Source: Hydractinia symbiolongicarpus
Lineage: Eukaryota > Cnidaria > Hydrozoa > Anthoathecata > Hydractiniidae
NCBI RefSeq assembly: GCF_029227915.1
Contig: NC_079885.1
Coordinates: forward strand, 434,001-498,000
DNA length: 64,000 bases
Reading direction: 5' to 3'
Shown here: one piece after another, positions 23,881 to 35,404 of the stretch
How positions within the stretch are numbered: the first letter of the stretch is position 1
Layout of the letters: the number at the start of each line of letters is the position of its first letter
The notes under the pieces: generated by a model
Databases searched by the model: none
The model's input: the letters and a program-made list of their open reading frames with translations, nothing else
What the model was told of the DNA's origin: nothing
Program-made: the position numbers and the translations under genes

Positions 23881-25501
23881 CCACTAAAACGCATGAGACT
23901 TGTAGTTTTTAAAAATGTTTACATTTTTGATGAGACGCTGAATAAAAGTAGTTTAATCGCCGGCAAACGAAAACCCGCGATTTCCCGTAAATCCCGGCTT
24001 GGTCCGTATAGTCAAAAGTATACAAAGAAAGTACCCAGAGAGCAAACTCATTTCCCGAACGATTTTTTATATTATTTTTTTACCACTAAACGCATGAGAC
24101 TCGTAGTTTTCAAAAATATTTTCATATTTGATGGGACGCTGAATAAAAGAAGTTTAATCGCCGGCAAACAAAAATCCGCGATTTCCCGTAAATCCCGGGC
24201 TTGGCCCGTATAGTCAAAAGTATACAAAGAAAGTACCCAGTGAGTAAACTCATTTCCCGAACGATTTTTTAAATTACTTTTTCACCACTAAAACGCATGA
24301 GACTTGTAGTTTTTAAAAATGTTTTCATTTTTAAATGAGACGCTGAATAAAAGAAGTTTAATCGCCGGCAAACGAAAACCTGCGATTTCCCGTAAATCCT
24401 GGACTCGGCCCGTATATTCAAAAGTATACAAAGAAAGTACCCAGGGAGTAAACTCATTTCCCAAACGATTTTTTAATATATTATTTCACCACTAAAACGC
24501 ATGAGACTTGTAGTTTTCAAGAATGTTTTCATTTTTGATGAGACGCTGAATAAAAGCAGTTTAATCGCCGGCAAACGAAAACCCGCGATTTCCCGTAAAT
24601 CCCGGGCTTGGCACGCATAGTCGAATGTATACAAAGAAAGTACCCTGTGAGTAAACTCATTTCTAGAACGATTTTTTAAATTATTTTTTTACCACTAAAA
24701 CGCATAAGACTTGTAGTTCTTAAAAATGTTTACATTTTTGATGAGACGCTGAATAAAAGTAGTTTAATCGCCGGCAAACGAAAACCCGCGATTTCCTGTA
24801 AGTCCCGGCTTGGTCCGTATAGTCAAAAGTATACAAAGAAAGTACCCAGAGAGTAAACTCATTTCCCGAACGATTTTTTAAATTATTTTTTCACCAGTAA
24901 AGCCCATGAGACTTGTAGTTTTTAAAAATGTTTTCATTTTTGATGAGACGCTGAATAAAAGTAGTTTAATCGCCGGCAAACGAAAACCCGCGATTTCCTG
25001 TAAGTCCCGGGCTTAGCCCGTATAGTCAAAAGTATACAAAGAAAGTACCCAGGGAGTAAACTCATTTCCAGAACGATTTTTTAAATTATTTTTTCACCAC
25101 TAAAACGCATAAGACTTGTAGTTTTTAAAATGATTTTCATTTTTGATGAGACGCTGAATAAAAGAAGTTTAATCGCCGGCAAACGAAAACCCGCGATTTC
25201 CTGTAAATCCCGGGATTGGCCCGTATAGTCAAAAGTATACAAAGAAAGTACCCAGGGAGTAAACTCATTTCCCGAACGATTTTTTATATTATTTTTTTAC
25301 CACTAAACGCATGAGACTCGTAGTTTTCAAAAATATTTTCATATTTGATGGGACGCTGAATAAAAGAAGTTTAATCGCCGGCAAACAAAAATCCGCGATT
25401 TCCCGTAAATCCCGGGCTTGGCCCGTGTAGTCAAAAGTATACAAAGAAAGTACCCAGTGAGTAAACTCATTTCCCGAACGATTTTTTAAATTACTTTTTC
25501 A
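23881..25501 (+). repeat. 8-monomer higher-order repeat, copy 3, first monomer replaced
   Basis: Monomers two to eight match the two upstream copies at a constant 1621-bp offset. The first monomer is a K type (gtttacattt, ttggtccg, acccagagagcaaac) instead of F'. The K' copy reads gccggcaaacg rather than gccgtcaaacg. This third copy is therefore either older or partly converted. Confidence 0.85.
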
Positions 25502-27529
25502 CCACTAAAACGCATGAGACTTGTAGTTTTTAAAAATGTTTTCATTTTTAAATGAGACGCTGAATAAAAGAAGTTTAATCGCCGGCAAACGAAAACCTGC
25601 GATTTCCCGTAAATCCTGGACTCGGCCCGTATAGTCAAAAGTATACAAAGATAGTACCCAGGGAGTAAACTCATTTCCCAAACGATTTTTTAAATTATTA
25701 TTTCACCACTAAAACGCATGAGACTTGTAGTTTTTAAGAATGTTTTCATTTTTGATGAGACGCTGAATAAAAGCAGTTTAATCGCCGGCAAACGAAAACC
25801 CGCGATTTCCCGTAAATCCCGGGCTTGGCACGTATAGTCGAATGTATACAAAGAAAGTATCCTGTGAGTAAACTCATTTGAAGAACGATTTTTTAAATTA
25901 TTCTTTCACCACTAAAACGCATAAGACTTGTAGTTTTTAAAAATGTTTACATTTTTGATGAGACGCTGAATAAAAGTAGTTTAATCGCCGGCAAACGAAA
26001 ACCCGCGATTTCCCGTAAATCCCGGCTTGGTCCGTATAGTCAAAAGTATACAAAGAAAGTACCCAGAGAGCAAACTCATTTCCCGAACGATTTTTTAAAT
26101 TATTTTTTCACCACTAAAACGCATGAGACTTGTAGTTTTCAAAAATGTTTTCATTTTTGATGAGACGCTGAATAAAAGCAGTTTAATCGCCGGCAAACGA
26201 AAATCCGCGATTTCCCGTAAATCCCGGACTCGGCCCGTATAGTCAAAAGTATACAAAGAAAGTACCCAGGGAGTAAACTCATTTCCCGAACGATTGTTTA
26301 AATTATTTTTTCACCACTAACACGCATGAGACTTGAAGTTTTCAAAAATGTTTTCATTTTTGATGAGACGCTGAATAAAAGAAGTTTAATCGCCGGCAAA
26401 CGAAAACCTGCGATTTCCCGTAAATCCCGGGCTTGGCCCGTATAGTCAAAAGTATACAAACAAAGTACCCAGGGAGTAAACTCATTTCCCGAACGATTTT
26501 TTAAATTACTTTTTCACCACTAAAACGCATAAGACTTGTAGTTTTTAAAAATGTTTTCATTTTTGATGAGACGCTGAATAAAAGAAGTTTAATCGCCGGC
26601 AAAAGAAAACCCGCGATTTCCCGTAAATCCCGGGCTTGGCCCGTATAGTCAAAAGTATACAAAGAAAGTACCCAGGGAGTAAACTCATTTCCCGAACGAT
26701 TTTTTATATTATTTTTTTACCACTAAACGCATGAGACTCGTAGTTTTCAAAAATATTTTCATATTTGATGGGACGCTGAATAGAAGAAGTTTAATCGCCG
26801 GCAAACGAAAACCTGCGATTTCCCGTAAATCCTGGACTCGGCCCGTATAGTCTAAAGTATACAAAGAAAGTACCCAGGGAGTAAACTCATTTCCCAAACG
26901 ATTTTTTAAATTATTATTTCACCACTAAAACGCATGAGACTTGTAGTTTTCAAGAATGTTTTCATTTTTGATGAGACGCTGAATAAAAGCAGTTTAATCG
27001 CCGGCAAACGAAAACCCGCGATTTCCCGTAAATCCCGGGCTTGGCACGTATAGTCGAATGTATACAAAGAAAGTACCCTGTGAGTAAACTCATTTCCAGA
27101 ACGATTTTTTAAATTATTTTTTCACCACTAAAACGCATAAGACTTGTAGTTTTTAAAAATGTTTACATTTTTGATGAGACGCTGAATAAAAGTAGTTTAA
27201 TCGCCGGCAAACGAAAAACCGCGATTTCCCGTAAATCCCGGCTTGGTCCGTATAGTCAAAAGTATACAAAGAGAGTACCCAGAGAGTAAACTCATTTCCC
27301 GAACGATTTTTTAAATTATTTTTTCACCACTAAAACGCATGAGACTTGTAGTTTTCAAAAATGTTTTCATTTTTGATGAGACGCTGAATAAAAGCAGTTT
27401 AATCGCCGGCAAACGAAAATCCGCGATTTCCCGTAAATCCCGGACTCGGCCCGTATAGTCAAAAGTATACAAAGAAAGTACCCAGGGAGTAAACTCATTT
27501 CCCGAACGATTGTTTAAATTATTTTTTAA
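25502..27529 (+). repeat. I-J'-K-L-A-D-hybrid-J'-K-L run
   Basis: The J'-K-L trio occurs twice, at about 25706-26310 and 26920-27528. An A, a D and a hybrid monomer at 26720 separate them. The hybrid begins as B (actcgtag, catatttgatggg) and ends as I (tcctggactcgg). The J' copy near 25706 has private changes (agtatcctgtgag, catttgaagaacg). There is nothing gene-like. Confidence 0.65.
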
Positions 27530-28950
27530 ACACTAACACGCATGAGACTTGTAGTTTTCAAAAATGTTTTCATTTTTGATGAGACGCTGAATAAAAGAAG
27601 TTTAATCGCCGGCAAACAAAAATCCGCGATTTCCCGTAAATCCCGGGCTTGGCCCGTATAGGCAAAAGTATACAAAGAAAGTACCCAGTGAGTAAACTCA
27701 TTTCCCGAACGATTTTTTAAAATACTTTTTCACCACTAAAACGCATGAGACTTGTAGTTTTTAGAAATGTTTTCATTTTTAAATGAGACGCTGAATAAAA
27801 GAAGTTTAATCGCCGGCAAACGAAAACCCGCGATTTCCCGTAAATCCCGGGCTTGGCCCGTATAGTCAAAAGTATACAAAGAAAGTACCCAGGGAGTAAA
27901 CTCATTTCCCGAACGATTTTTTAAATTATTTTTTCACCACTAAAGCGCATGAGACTTGTAGTTTTCAAAAATGTTTTCATTTTTGATGAGACGCTTAATA
28001 AAAGAGGTTTAATCTCCGGCAAACGAAATTCCGCGTTTTCCCGTAAATCCGGGGCTTGGCCCGTATAGTCGAATGTATACAAAGAAAGTACCCAGAGAGT
28101 AAACTCATTTCCCGAACGATTTTTTAAATTTTTTTTTCACCACTAAAACGCATGAGACTTGTAGTTTTCAAAAATATTTTCATTTTTGATGAGACGCTGA
28201 ATAAAAGCAGTTTCACCGCCGGCAAACGAAAACCTGCGATTTCCCTAAATCCCGGACTCGGCCCGTATAGTCAAAAGTATACAAACAAAGTACCCAGGGA
28301 GTAAACTCATTTCCAGAACGATTTTTTTAATTATTTTTTCACCACTAAAACGCATAAGACTTGTAGTTTTTAAAAATGTTTTCATTTTTGATGAGACGCT
28401 GAATAAAAGAGGTTTAATCGCCGGCAAACGAAAACCCGCGATTTCCCGTAAATCCCGGGCTTGGCCCGTATAGTCAAAAGTACACAAAGAAAGTACCCAG
28501 GGAGTAAACTCATTTCCCGAACGATTTTTTATATTATTTTTTTACCACTAAACGCATGAGACTCGTAGTTTTCAAAAATATTTTTATATTTGATGGGACG
28601 CTGAATAAAAGAAGTTTAATCGCCGGCAAACAAAAATCCGCGATTTCCCGTAAATCCCGGGCTTGGCTCGTATAGTCAAAAGTATACAAAGAAAGTACCC
28701 AGTGAGTAAACTCATTTCCCGAACGATTTTTTAAATTACTTTTTCACCACTAAAACGCATGAGACTTGTAGTTTTTAAAAATGTTTTCATTTTTAAATGA
28801 GAGGCTGAATAAAAGAAGTTTAATCGCCGGCAAACGAAAACCCGCGATTTCCCGTAAATCCCGGGCTTGGCCCGTATAGTCAAAAGTATACATAGAAAGT
28901 ACCCAGGGAGTAAACTCATTTCCCGAACGATTGTTTAAATTATTTTTTAA
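27530..28950 (+). repeat. 7-monomer higher-order repeat, copy 1 (1421 bp)
   Basis: The order is an A/B composite (cactaacacgcatgag, cagtgag), I (tttagaaatg), E (taaagcgcatgag), F (caaacaaag), D (agtacacaaag), B1 (atttttatatttg, ggctcgtatag) and I. The rare word gtacac lies at 28480 here and at 29901 in copy 2, an offset of 1421 bp. The first monomer lacks the usual ccacta (it reads aaacacta). Confidence 0.85.
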
Positions 28951-30371
28951 CCACTAACACGCATGAGACTTGTAGTTTTCAAAAATGTTTTCATTTTTGA
29001 TGAGACGCTGAATAAAAGAAGTTTAATCGCCGGCAAACAAAAATCCGCGATTTCCCGTAAATCCCGGGCTTGGCCCGTATAGGCAAAAGTATACAAAGAA
29101 AGTACCCAGTGAGTAAACTCATTTCCCGAACGATTTTTTAAAATACTTTTTCACCACTAAAACGCATGAGACTTGTAGTTTTTAGAAATGTTTTCATTTT
29201 TAAATGAGACGCTGAATAAAAGAAGTTTAATCGCCGGCAAACGAAAACCCGCGATTTCCCGTAAATCCCGGGCTTGGCCCGTATAGTCAAAAGTATACAA
29301 AGAAAGTACCCAGGGAGTAAACTCATTTCCCGAACGATTTTTTAAATTATTTTTTCACCACTAAAGCGCATGAGACTTGTAGTTTTCAAAAATGTTTTCA
29401 TTTTTGATGAGACGCTTAATGAAAGAGGTTTAATCTCCGGCAAACGAAATTCCGCGTTTTCCCGTAAATCCGGGGCTTGGCCCGTATAGTCGAATGTATA
29501 CAAAGAAAGTACCCAGAGAGTAAACTCATTTCCCGAACGATTTTTTAAATTTTTTTTTCACCACTAAAACGCATGAGACTTGTAGTTTTCAAAAATATTT
29601 TCATTTTTGATGAGACGCTGAATAAAAGCAGTTTAACCGCCGGCAAACGAAAACCTGCGATTTCCCTAAATCCCGGACTCGGCCCGTATAGTCAAAAGTA
29701 TACAAACAAAGTACCCAGGGAGTAAACTCATTTCCAGAACGATTTTTTAAATTATTTTTTCACCACTAAAACGCATAAGACTTGTAGTTTTTAAAAATGT
29801 TTTCATTTTTGATGAGACGCTGAATAAAAGAGGTTTAATCGCCGGCAAACGAAAACCCGCGATTTCCCGTAAATCCCGGGCTTGGCCCGTATAGTCAAAA
29901 GTACACAAAGAAAGTACCCAGGGAGTAAACTCATTTCCCGAACGATTTTTTATATTATTTTTTTACCACTAAACGCATGAGACTCGTAGTTTTCAAAAAT
30001 ATTTTTATATTTGATGGGACGCTGAATAAAAGAAGTTTAATCGCCGGCAAACAAAAATCCGCGATTTCCCGTAAATCCCGGGCTTGGCTCGTATAGTCAA
30101 AAGTATACAAAGAAAGTACTTAGTGAGTAAACTCATTTCCCGAACGATTTTTTAAATTACTTTTTCACCACTAAAACGCATGAGACTTGTAGTTTTTAAA
30201 AATGTTTTCATTTTTAAATGAGACGCTGAATAAAAGAAGTTTAATCGCCGGCAAACGAAAACCTGCAATTTCCCGTAAATCCTGGACTCGGCCCGTATAG
30301 TCAAAAGTATACAAAGAAAGTACCCAGGGAGTAAACTCATTTCCCGAACGATTGTTTAAATTATTTTTTCA
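28951..30371 (+). repeat. 7-monomer higher-order repeat, copy 2 (1421 bp)
   Basis: This is the tandem partner of the preceding unit. The first six monomers match closely. The last type I monomer differs in its second half: gcaatttcccg and tcctggactcgg here, gcgatttcccg and cccgggcttgg in copy 1. Homology by descent therefore ends near 30220. Confidence 0.82.
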
Positions 30372-32400
30372 CCACTAAAACGCATGAGACTTGTAGTTTT
30401 CAAAAATGTTTTCATTTTTGATGAGACGCTGAATAAAAGAAGTTTAATCGCCGGCAAACAAAAATCCGCGATTTCCCGTAAATCCCGGGCTTGGCCCGTA
30501 TAGTCAAAAGTATACAAAGAAAGTACCCAGTGAGTAAACTCATTTCCCGAACGATTTTTTAAATTACTTTTTCACCACTAAAACGCATGAGACTTGTAGT
30601 TTTTAAAAATGTTTTCATTTTTAAATGAGACGCTGAATAAAAGAAGTTTAATCGCCGGCAAACGAAAACCTGCGATTTCCCGTAAATCCTGGACTCGGCC
30701 CGTATAGTCAAAAGTATACAAAGAAAGTACCCAGGGAGTAAACTCATTTCCCAAACGATTTTTTAAATTATTATTTCACCACTAAAACGCATGAGACTTG
30801 TAGTTTTCAAGAATGTTCTCATTTTGGATGAGACCCTGAATAAAAGCAGTTTAATCGCCGGCAAACGAAAACCCGCGATTTCCCGTAAATGCCGGGCTTG
30901 GCACGTATAGTCGAATGTATACAAAGAAAGTACCCTGTGAGTAAACTCATTTCCAGAGCGATTTTTTAAATTATTTTTTCACCACTAAAACGCATAAGAC
31001 TTGTAGTTTTTAAAAATGTTTTCATTTTTGATGAGACGCTGAATAAAAGTAGTTTAATTGCCGGCAAACGAAAACCCGCGATTTCCCGTAAATCCCGGCT
31101 TGGTCCGTATAGTCAAAAGTATACAAAGAAAGTACCCAGAGAGTAAACTCATTTCCCGAACGATTTTTTAAATTATTTTTTCACCACTAAAACGCATGAG
31201 ACTTGTAGTTTTCAAAAATGTTTTCATTTTTGATGAGACGCTGAATAAAAGCAGTTTAATCGCCGGCAAACGAAAATCCACGATTTCCCGTAAATCCCGG
31301 ACTCGGCCCGTATAGTCAAAAGTATACAAAGAAAGTACCCAGAGAGTAATCTCATTTCCCGAACGATTTTTTAAATTATTTTTTCACCACTAAAACGCAT
31401 GAGACTTGTAGTTTTCAAAAATGTTTTCATTTTTGATGAGACGCTGAATAAAAGCAGTTTAATCGCCGGCAAACGAAAATCCGCGATTTCCCGTAAATCC
31501 CGGACTCGGCCCGTATAGTCAAAAGTATACAAAGAAAGTACCCAGGGAGTAAACTCATTTCCCAAACGATTTTTTAAATTATTATTTCACCACTAAAACG
31601 CATGACACTTGTAGTTTTCAAGAATGTTCTCATTTTGGATGAGACCCTGAATAAAAGCAGTTTAATCGCCGGCAAACGAAAACCCGCGATTTCCCGTAAA
31701 TCCCGGGCTTGGCACGTATAGTCGAATGTATACAAAGAAAGTACCCTGTGAGTAAACTCATTTCCAGAGCGATTTTTTAAATTATTTTTTCACCACTAAA
31801 ACGCATAAGACTTGTAGTTTTTAAAAATGTTTTCATTTTTGATGAGACGCTGAATAAAAGTAGTTTAATTGCCGGCAAACGAAAACCCGCGATTTCCCGT
31901 AAATCCCGGCTTGGTCCGTATAGTCAAAAGTATACAAAGAAAGTACCCAGAGAGTAAACTCATTTCCCGAACGATTTTTTAAATTATTTTTTCACCACTA
32001 AAACGCATGAGACTTGTAGTTTTCAAAAATGTTTTCATTTTTGATGAGACGCTGAATAAAAGCAGTTTAATCGCCGGCAAACGAAAATCCGCGATTTTCC
32101 GTAAATCCCGGACTCGGCCCGTATAGTCAAAAGTATACAAAGAAAGTACCCAGAGAGTAAACTCATTTCCCGAACGATTTTTTAAATTATTTTTTCACCA
32201 CTAAAACGCATGAGACTTGTAGTTTTCAAAAATGTTTTCATTTTTGATGAGACGCTGAATAAAAGCAGTTTAATCGCAGGCAAACGAAAATCCGCGATTT
32301 CCCGTAAATCCCGGACTCGGCCCGTATAGTCAAAAGTATACAAAGAAAGTACCCAGTGAGTAAACTCATTTCCTGAACGATTTTTTAAATTACTTTTTCA
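29763..32400 (+). repeat. 13-monomer higher-order repeat, copy 1 (2638 bp)
   Basis: The unit runs from D (agtacacaaag), B1 (atttttatatttg) and I, through an A/B composite, I, J (aagaatgttctcattttgg), K and two L copies. A second J-K pair and two more L copies follow. Marker gtacac is at 29901 and at 32539, an offset of 2638 bp. The second J copy in each unit shares the rare gcatgacacttg. It overlaps the 7-monomer repeat on its left, so one block has been used in two different amplifications. Confidence 0.82.
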
Positions 32401-34835
32401 CCACTAAAACGCATGAGACTTGTAGTTTTTAAAAATGTTTTCATTTTTGATGAGACGCTGAATAAAAGAGGTTTAATCGCCGGCAAACGAAAACCCGCGA
32501 TTTCCCGTAAATCCCGGGCTTGACCCGTATAGTCAAAAGTACACAAAGAAAGTACCCAGGGAGTAAACTCATTTCCCGAACGATTTTTTATATTATTTTT
32601 TTACCACTAAACGCATGAGACTCGTAGTTTTCAAAAATATTTTTATATTTGATGGGACGCTGAATAAAAGAAGTTTAATCGCCGGCAAACAAAAATCCGC
32701 GATTTCCCGTAAATCCCGGGCTTGGCTCGTATAGTCAAAAGTATACAAAGAAAGTACTTAGTGAGTAAACTCATTTCCCGAACGATTTTTTAAATTACTT
32801 TTTCACCACTAAAACGCATGAGACTTGTAGTTTTTAAAAATGTTTTCATTTTTAAATGAGACGCTGAATAAAAGAAGTTTAATCGCCGGCAAACGAAAAC
32901 CTGCAATTTCCCGTAAATCCTGGACTCGGCCCGTATAGTCAAAAGTATACAAAGAAAGTACCCAGGGAGTAAACTCATTTCCCGAACGATTGTTTAAATT
33001 ATTTTTTCACCACTAAAACGCATGAGACTTGTAGTTTTCAAAAATGTTTTCATTTTTGATGAGACGCTGAATAAAAGAAGTTTAATCGCCGGCAAACAAA
33101 AATCCGCGATTTCCCGTAAATCCCGGGCTTGGCCCGTATAGTCAAAAGTATACAAAGAAAGTACCCAGTGAGTAAACTCATTTCCCGAACGATTTTTTAA
33201 ATTACTTTTTCACCACTAAAACGCATGAGACTTGTAGTTTTTAAAAATGTTTTCATTTTTAAATGAGACGCTGAATAAAAGAAGTTTAATCGCCGGCAAA
33301 CGAAAACCTTCGATTTCCCGTAAATCCTGGACTCGGCCCGTATAGTCAAAAGTATACAAAGAAAGTACCCAGGGAGTAAACTCATTTCCCAAACGATTTT
33401 TTAAATTATTATTTCACCACTAAAACGCATGAGACTTGTAGTTTTCAAGAATGTTCTCATTTTGGATGAGACCCTGAATAAAAGCAGTTTAATCGCCGGC
33501 AAACGAAAACCCGCGATTTCCCGTAAATGCCGGGCTTGGCACGTATAGTCGAATGTATACAAAGAAAGTACCCTGTGAGTAAACTCATTTCCAGAGCGAT
33601 TTTTTAAATTATTTTTTCACCACTAAAACGCATAAGACTTGTAGTTTTTAAAAATGTTTTCATTTTTGATGAGACGCTGAATAAAAGTAGTTTAATTGCC
33701 GGCAAACGAAAACCCGCGATTTCCCGTAAATCCCGGCTTGGTCCGTATAGTCAAAAGTATACAAAGAAAGTACCCAGAGAGTAAACTCATTTCCCGAACG
33801 ATTTTTTAAATTATTTTTTCACCACTAAAACGCATGAGACTTGTAGTTTTCAAAAATGTTTTCATTTTTGATGAGACGCTGAATAAAAGCAGTTTAATCG
33901 CCGGCAAACGAAAATCCACGATTTCCCGTAAATCCCGGACTCGGCCCGTATAGTCAAAAGTATACAAAGAAAGTACCCAGAGAGTAATCTCATTTCCCGA
34001 ACGATTTTTTAAATTATTTTTTCACCACTAAAACGCATGAGACTTGTAGTTTTCAAAAATGTTTTCATTTTTGATGAGACGCTGAATAAAAGCAGTTTAA
34101 TCGCCGGCAAACGAAAATCCGCGATTTCCCGTAAATCCCGGACTCGGCCCGTATAGTCAAAAGTATACAAAGAAAGTACCCAGGGAGTAAACTCATTTCC
34201 CAAACGATTTTTTAAATTATTATTTCACCACTAAAACGCATGACACTTGTAGTTTTCAAGAATGTTCTCATTTTGGATGAGACCCTGAATAAAAGCAGTT
34301 TAATCGCCGGCAAACGAAAACCCGCGATTTCCCGTAAATCCCGGGCTTGGCACGTATAGTCGAATGTATACAAAGAAAGTACCCTGTGAGTAAACTCATT
34401 TCCAGAGCGATTTTTTAAATTATTTTTTCACCACTAAAACGCATAAGACTTGTAGTTTTTAAAAATGTTTTCATTTTTGATGAGACGCTGAATAAAAGTA
34501 GTTTAATTGCCGGCAAACGAAAACCCGCGATTTCCCGTAAATCCCGGCTTGGTCCGTATAGTCAAAAGTATACAAAGAAAGTACCCAGAGAGTAAACTCA
34601 TTTCCCGAACGATTTTTTAAATTATTTTTTCACCACTAAAACGCATGAGACTTGTAGTTTTCAAAAATGTTTTCATTTTTGATGAGACGCTGAATAAAAG
34701 CAGTTTAATCGCAGGCAAACGAAAATCCGCGATTTCCCGTAAATCCCGGACTCGGCCCGTATAGTCAAAAGTATACAAAGAAAGTACCCAGTGAGTAAAC
34801 TCATTTCCTGAACGATTTTTTAAATTACTTTTTCA
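32401..34835 (+). repeat. 13-monomer higher-order repeat, copy 2, one monomer short
   Basis: It matches copy 1 at offset 2638 up to about 34630. From 34633 the sequence matches 32198 onward (marker gcaggcaaacg at 32276 and 34711) at offset 2435. One L monomer present in copy 1 is therefore missing. The clean change of offset by one monomer is what an unequal exchange between neighbouring L monomers would leave. Confidence 0.82.
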
Positions 34836-35404
34836 CCACTAAAACGCATGAGACTTGTAGTTTTTAAAAATGTTTTCATTTCTAAATGAGACGCTGAATA
34901 AAAGAAGTTTAATCGCCGGCAAACGAAAACCTGCGATATCCCGTAAATCCTGGACTCGGCCCGTATAGTCAAAAGTATACAAAGAAAGTACCCTGGGAGT
35001 AAACTCGTTTCATAAACGATTTTTTAAATTATTATTTCACCACTAAAACGCATGAGACTTGTAGTTTTCAAGAATGTTCTCATTTTGGATGAGACGCTGA
35101 ATAAAAGCAGTTTAATCGCCGGCAAACGAAAACCCGCGATTTCCCGTAAATCCCGGGCTTGGCACGTATAGTCGAATGTATACAAAGAAAGTACCCTGTG
35201 AGTAAACTCATTTCCAGAACGATTTTTTAAATTATTTTTTCACCACTAAAACGCATAAGACTTGTAGTTTTTAAAAATGTTTTCATTTTTGATGAGACGC
35301 TGAATAAAAGTAGTTTAATTGCCGGCAAACGAAAACCCACGATTTCCCGTAAATCCCGGCTTGGTCCGTATAGTCAAAAGTATACAAAGAAAGTACCCAG
35401 AGAG
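34836..35404 (+). repeat. I-J-K monomers leading into the 21-monomer unit
   Basis: The I copy has catttctaaatgag, gcgatatcccg and ctcgtttcataaacg, a set of private variants that also recurs inside the 21-monomer unit near 37720 and 38520. J reads gatgagacgctg rather than the gaccctg of most J copies. K carries attgccgg. These three monomers resemble part of the following unit but lie outside its duplicated span. Confidence 0.7.

Noticed and set aside
23893-24213. Plus-strand ORF of 106 codons, and the minus-strand ones of 101-120 codons at 48811-49173, 54142-54447, 55357-55662 and 56774-57082
   Set aside because: These are longer only because neighbouring monomers of 202 and 203 bp chance to keep the frame open. 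They are not maintained in other copies of the same higher-order units and show no recognisable protein features.
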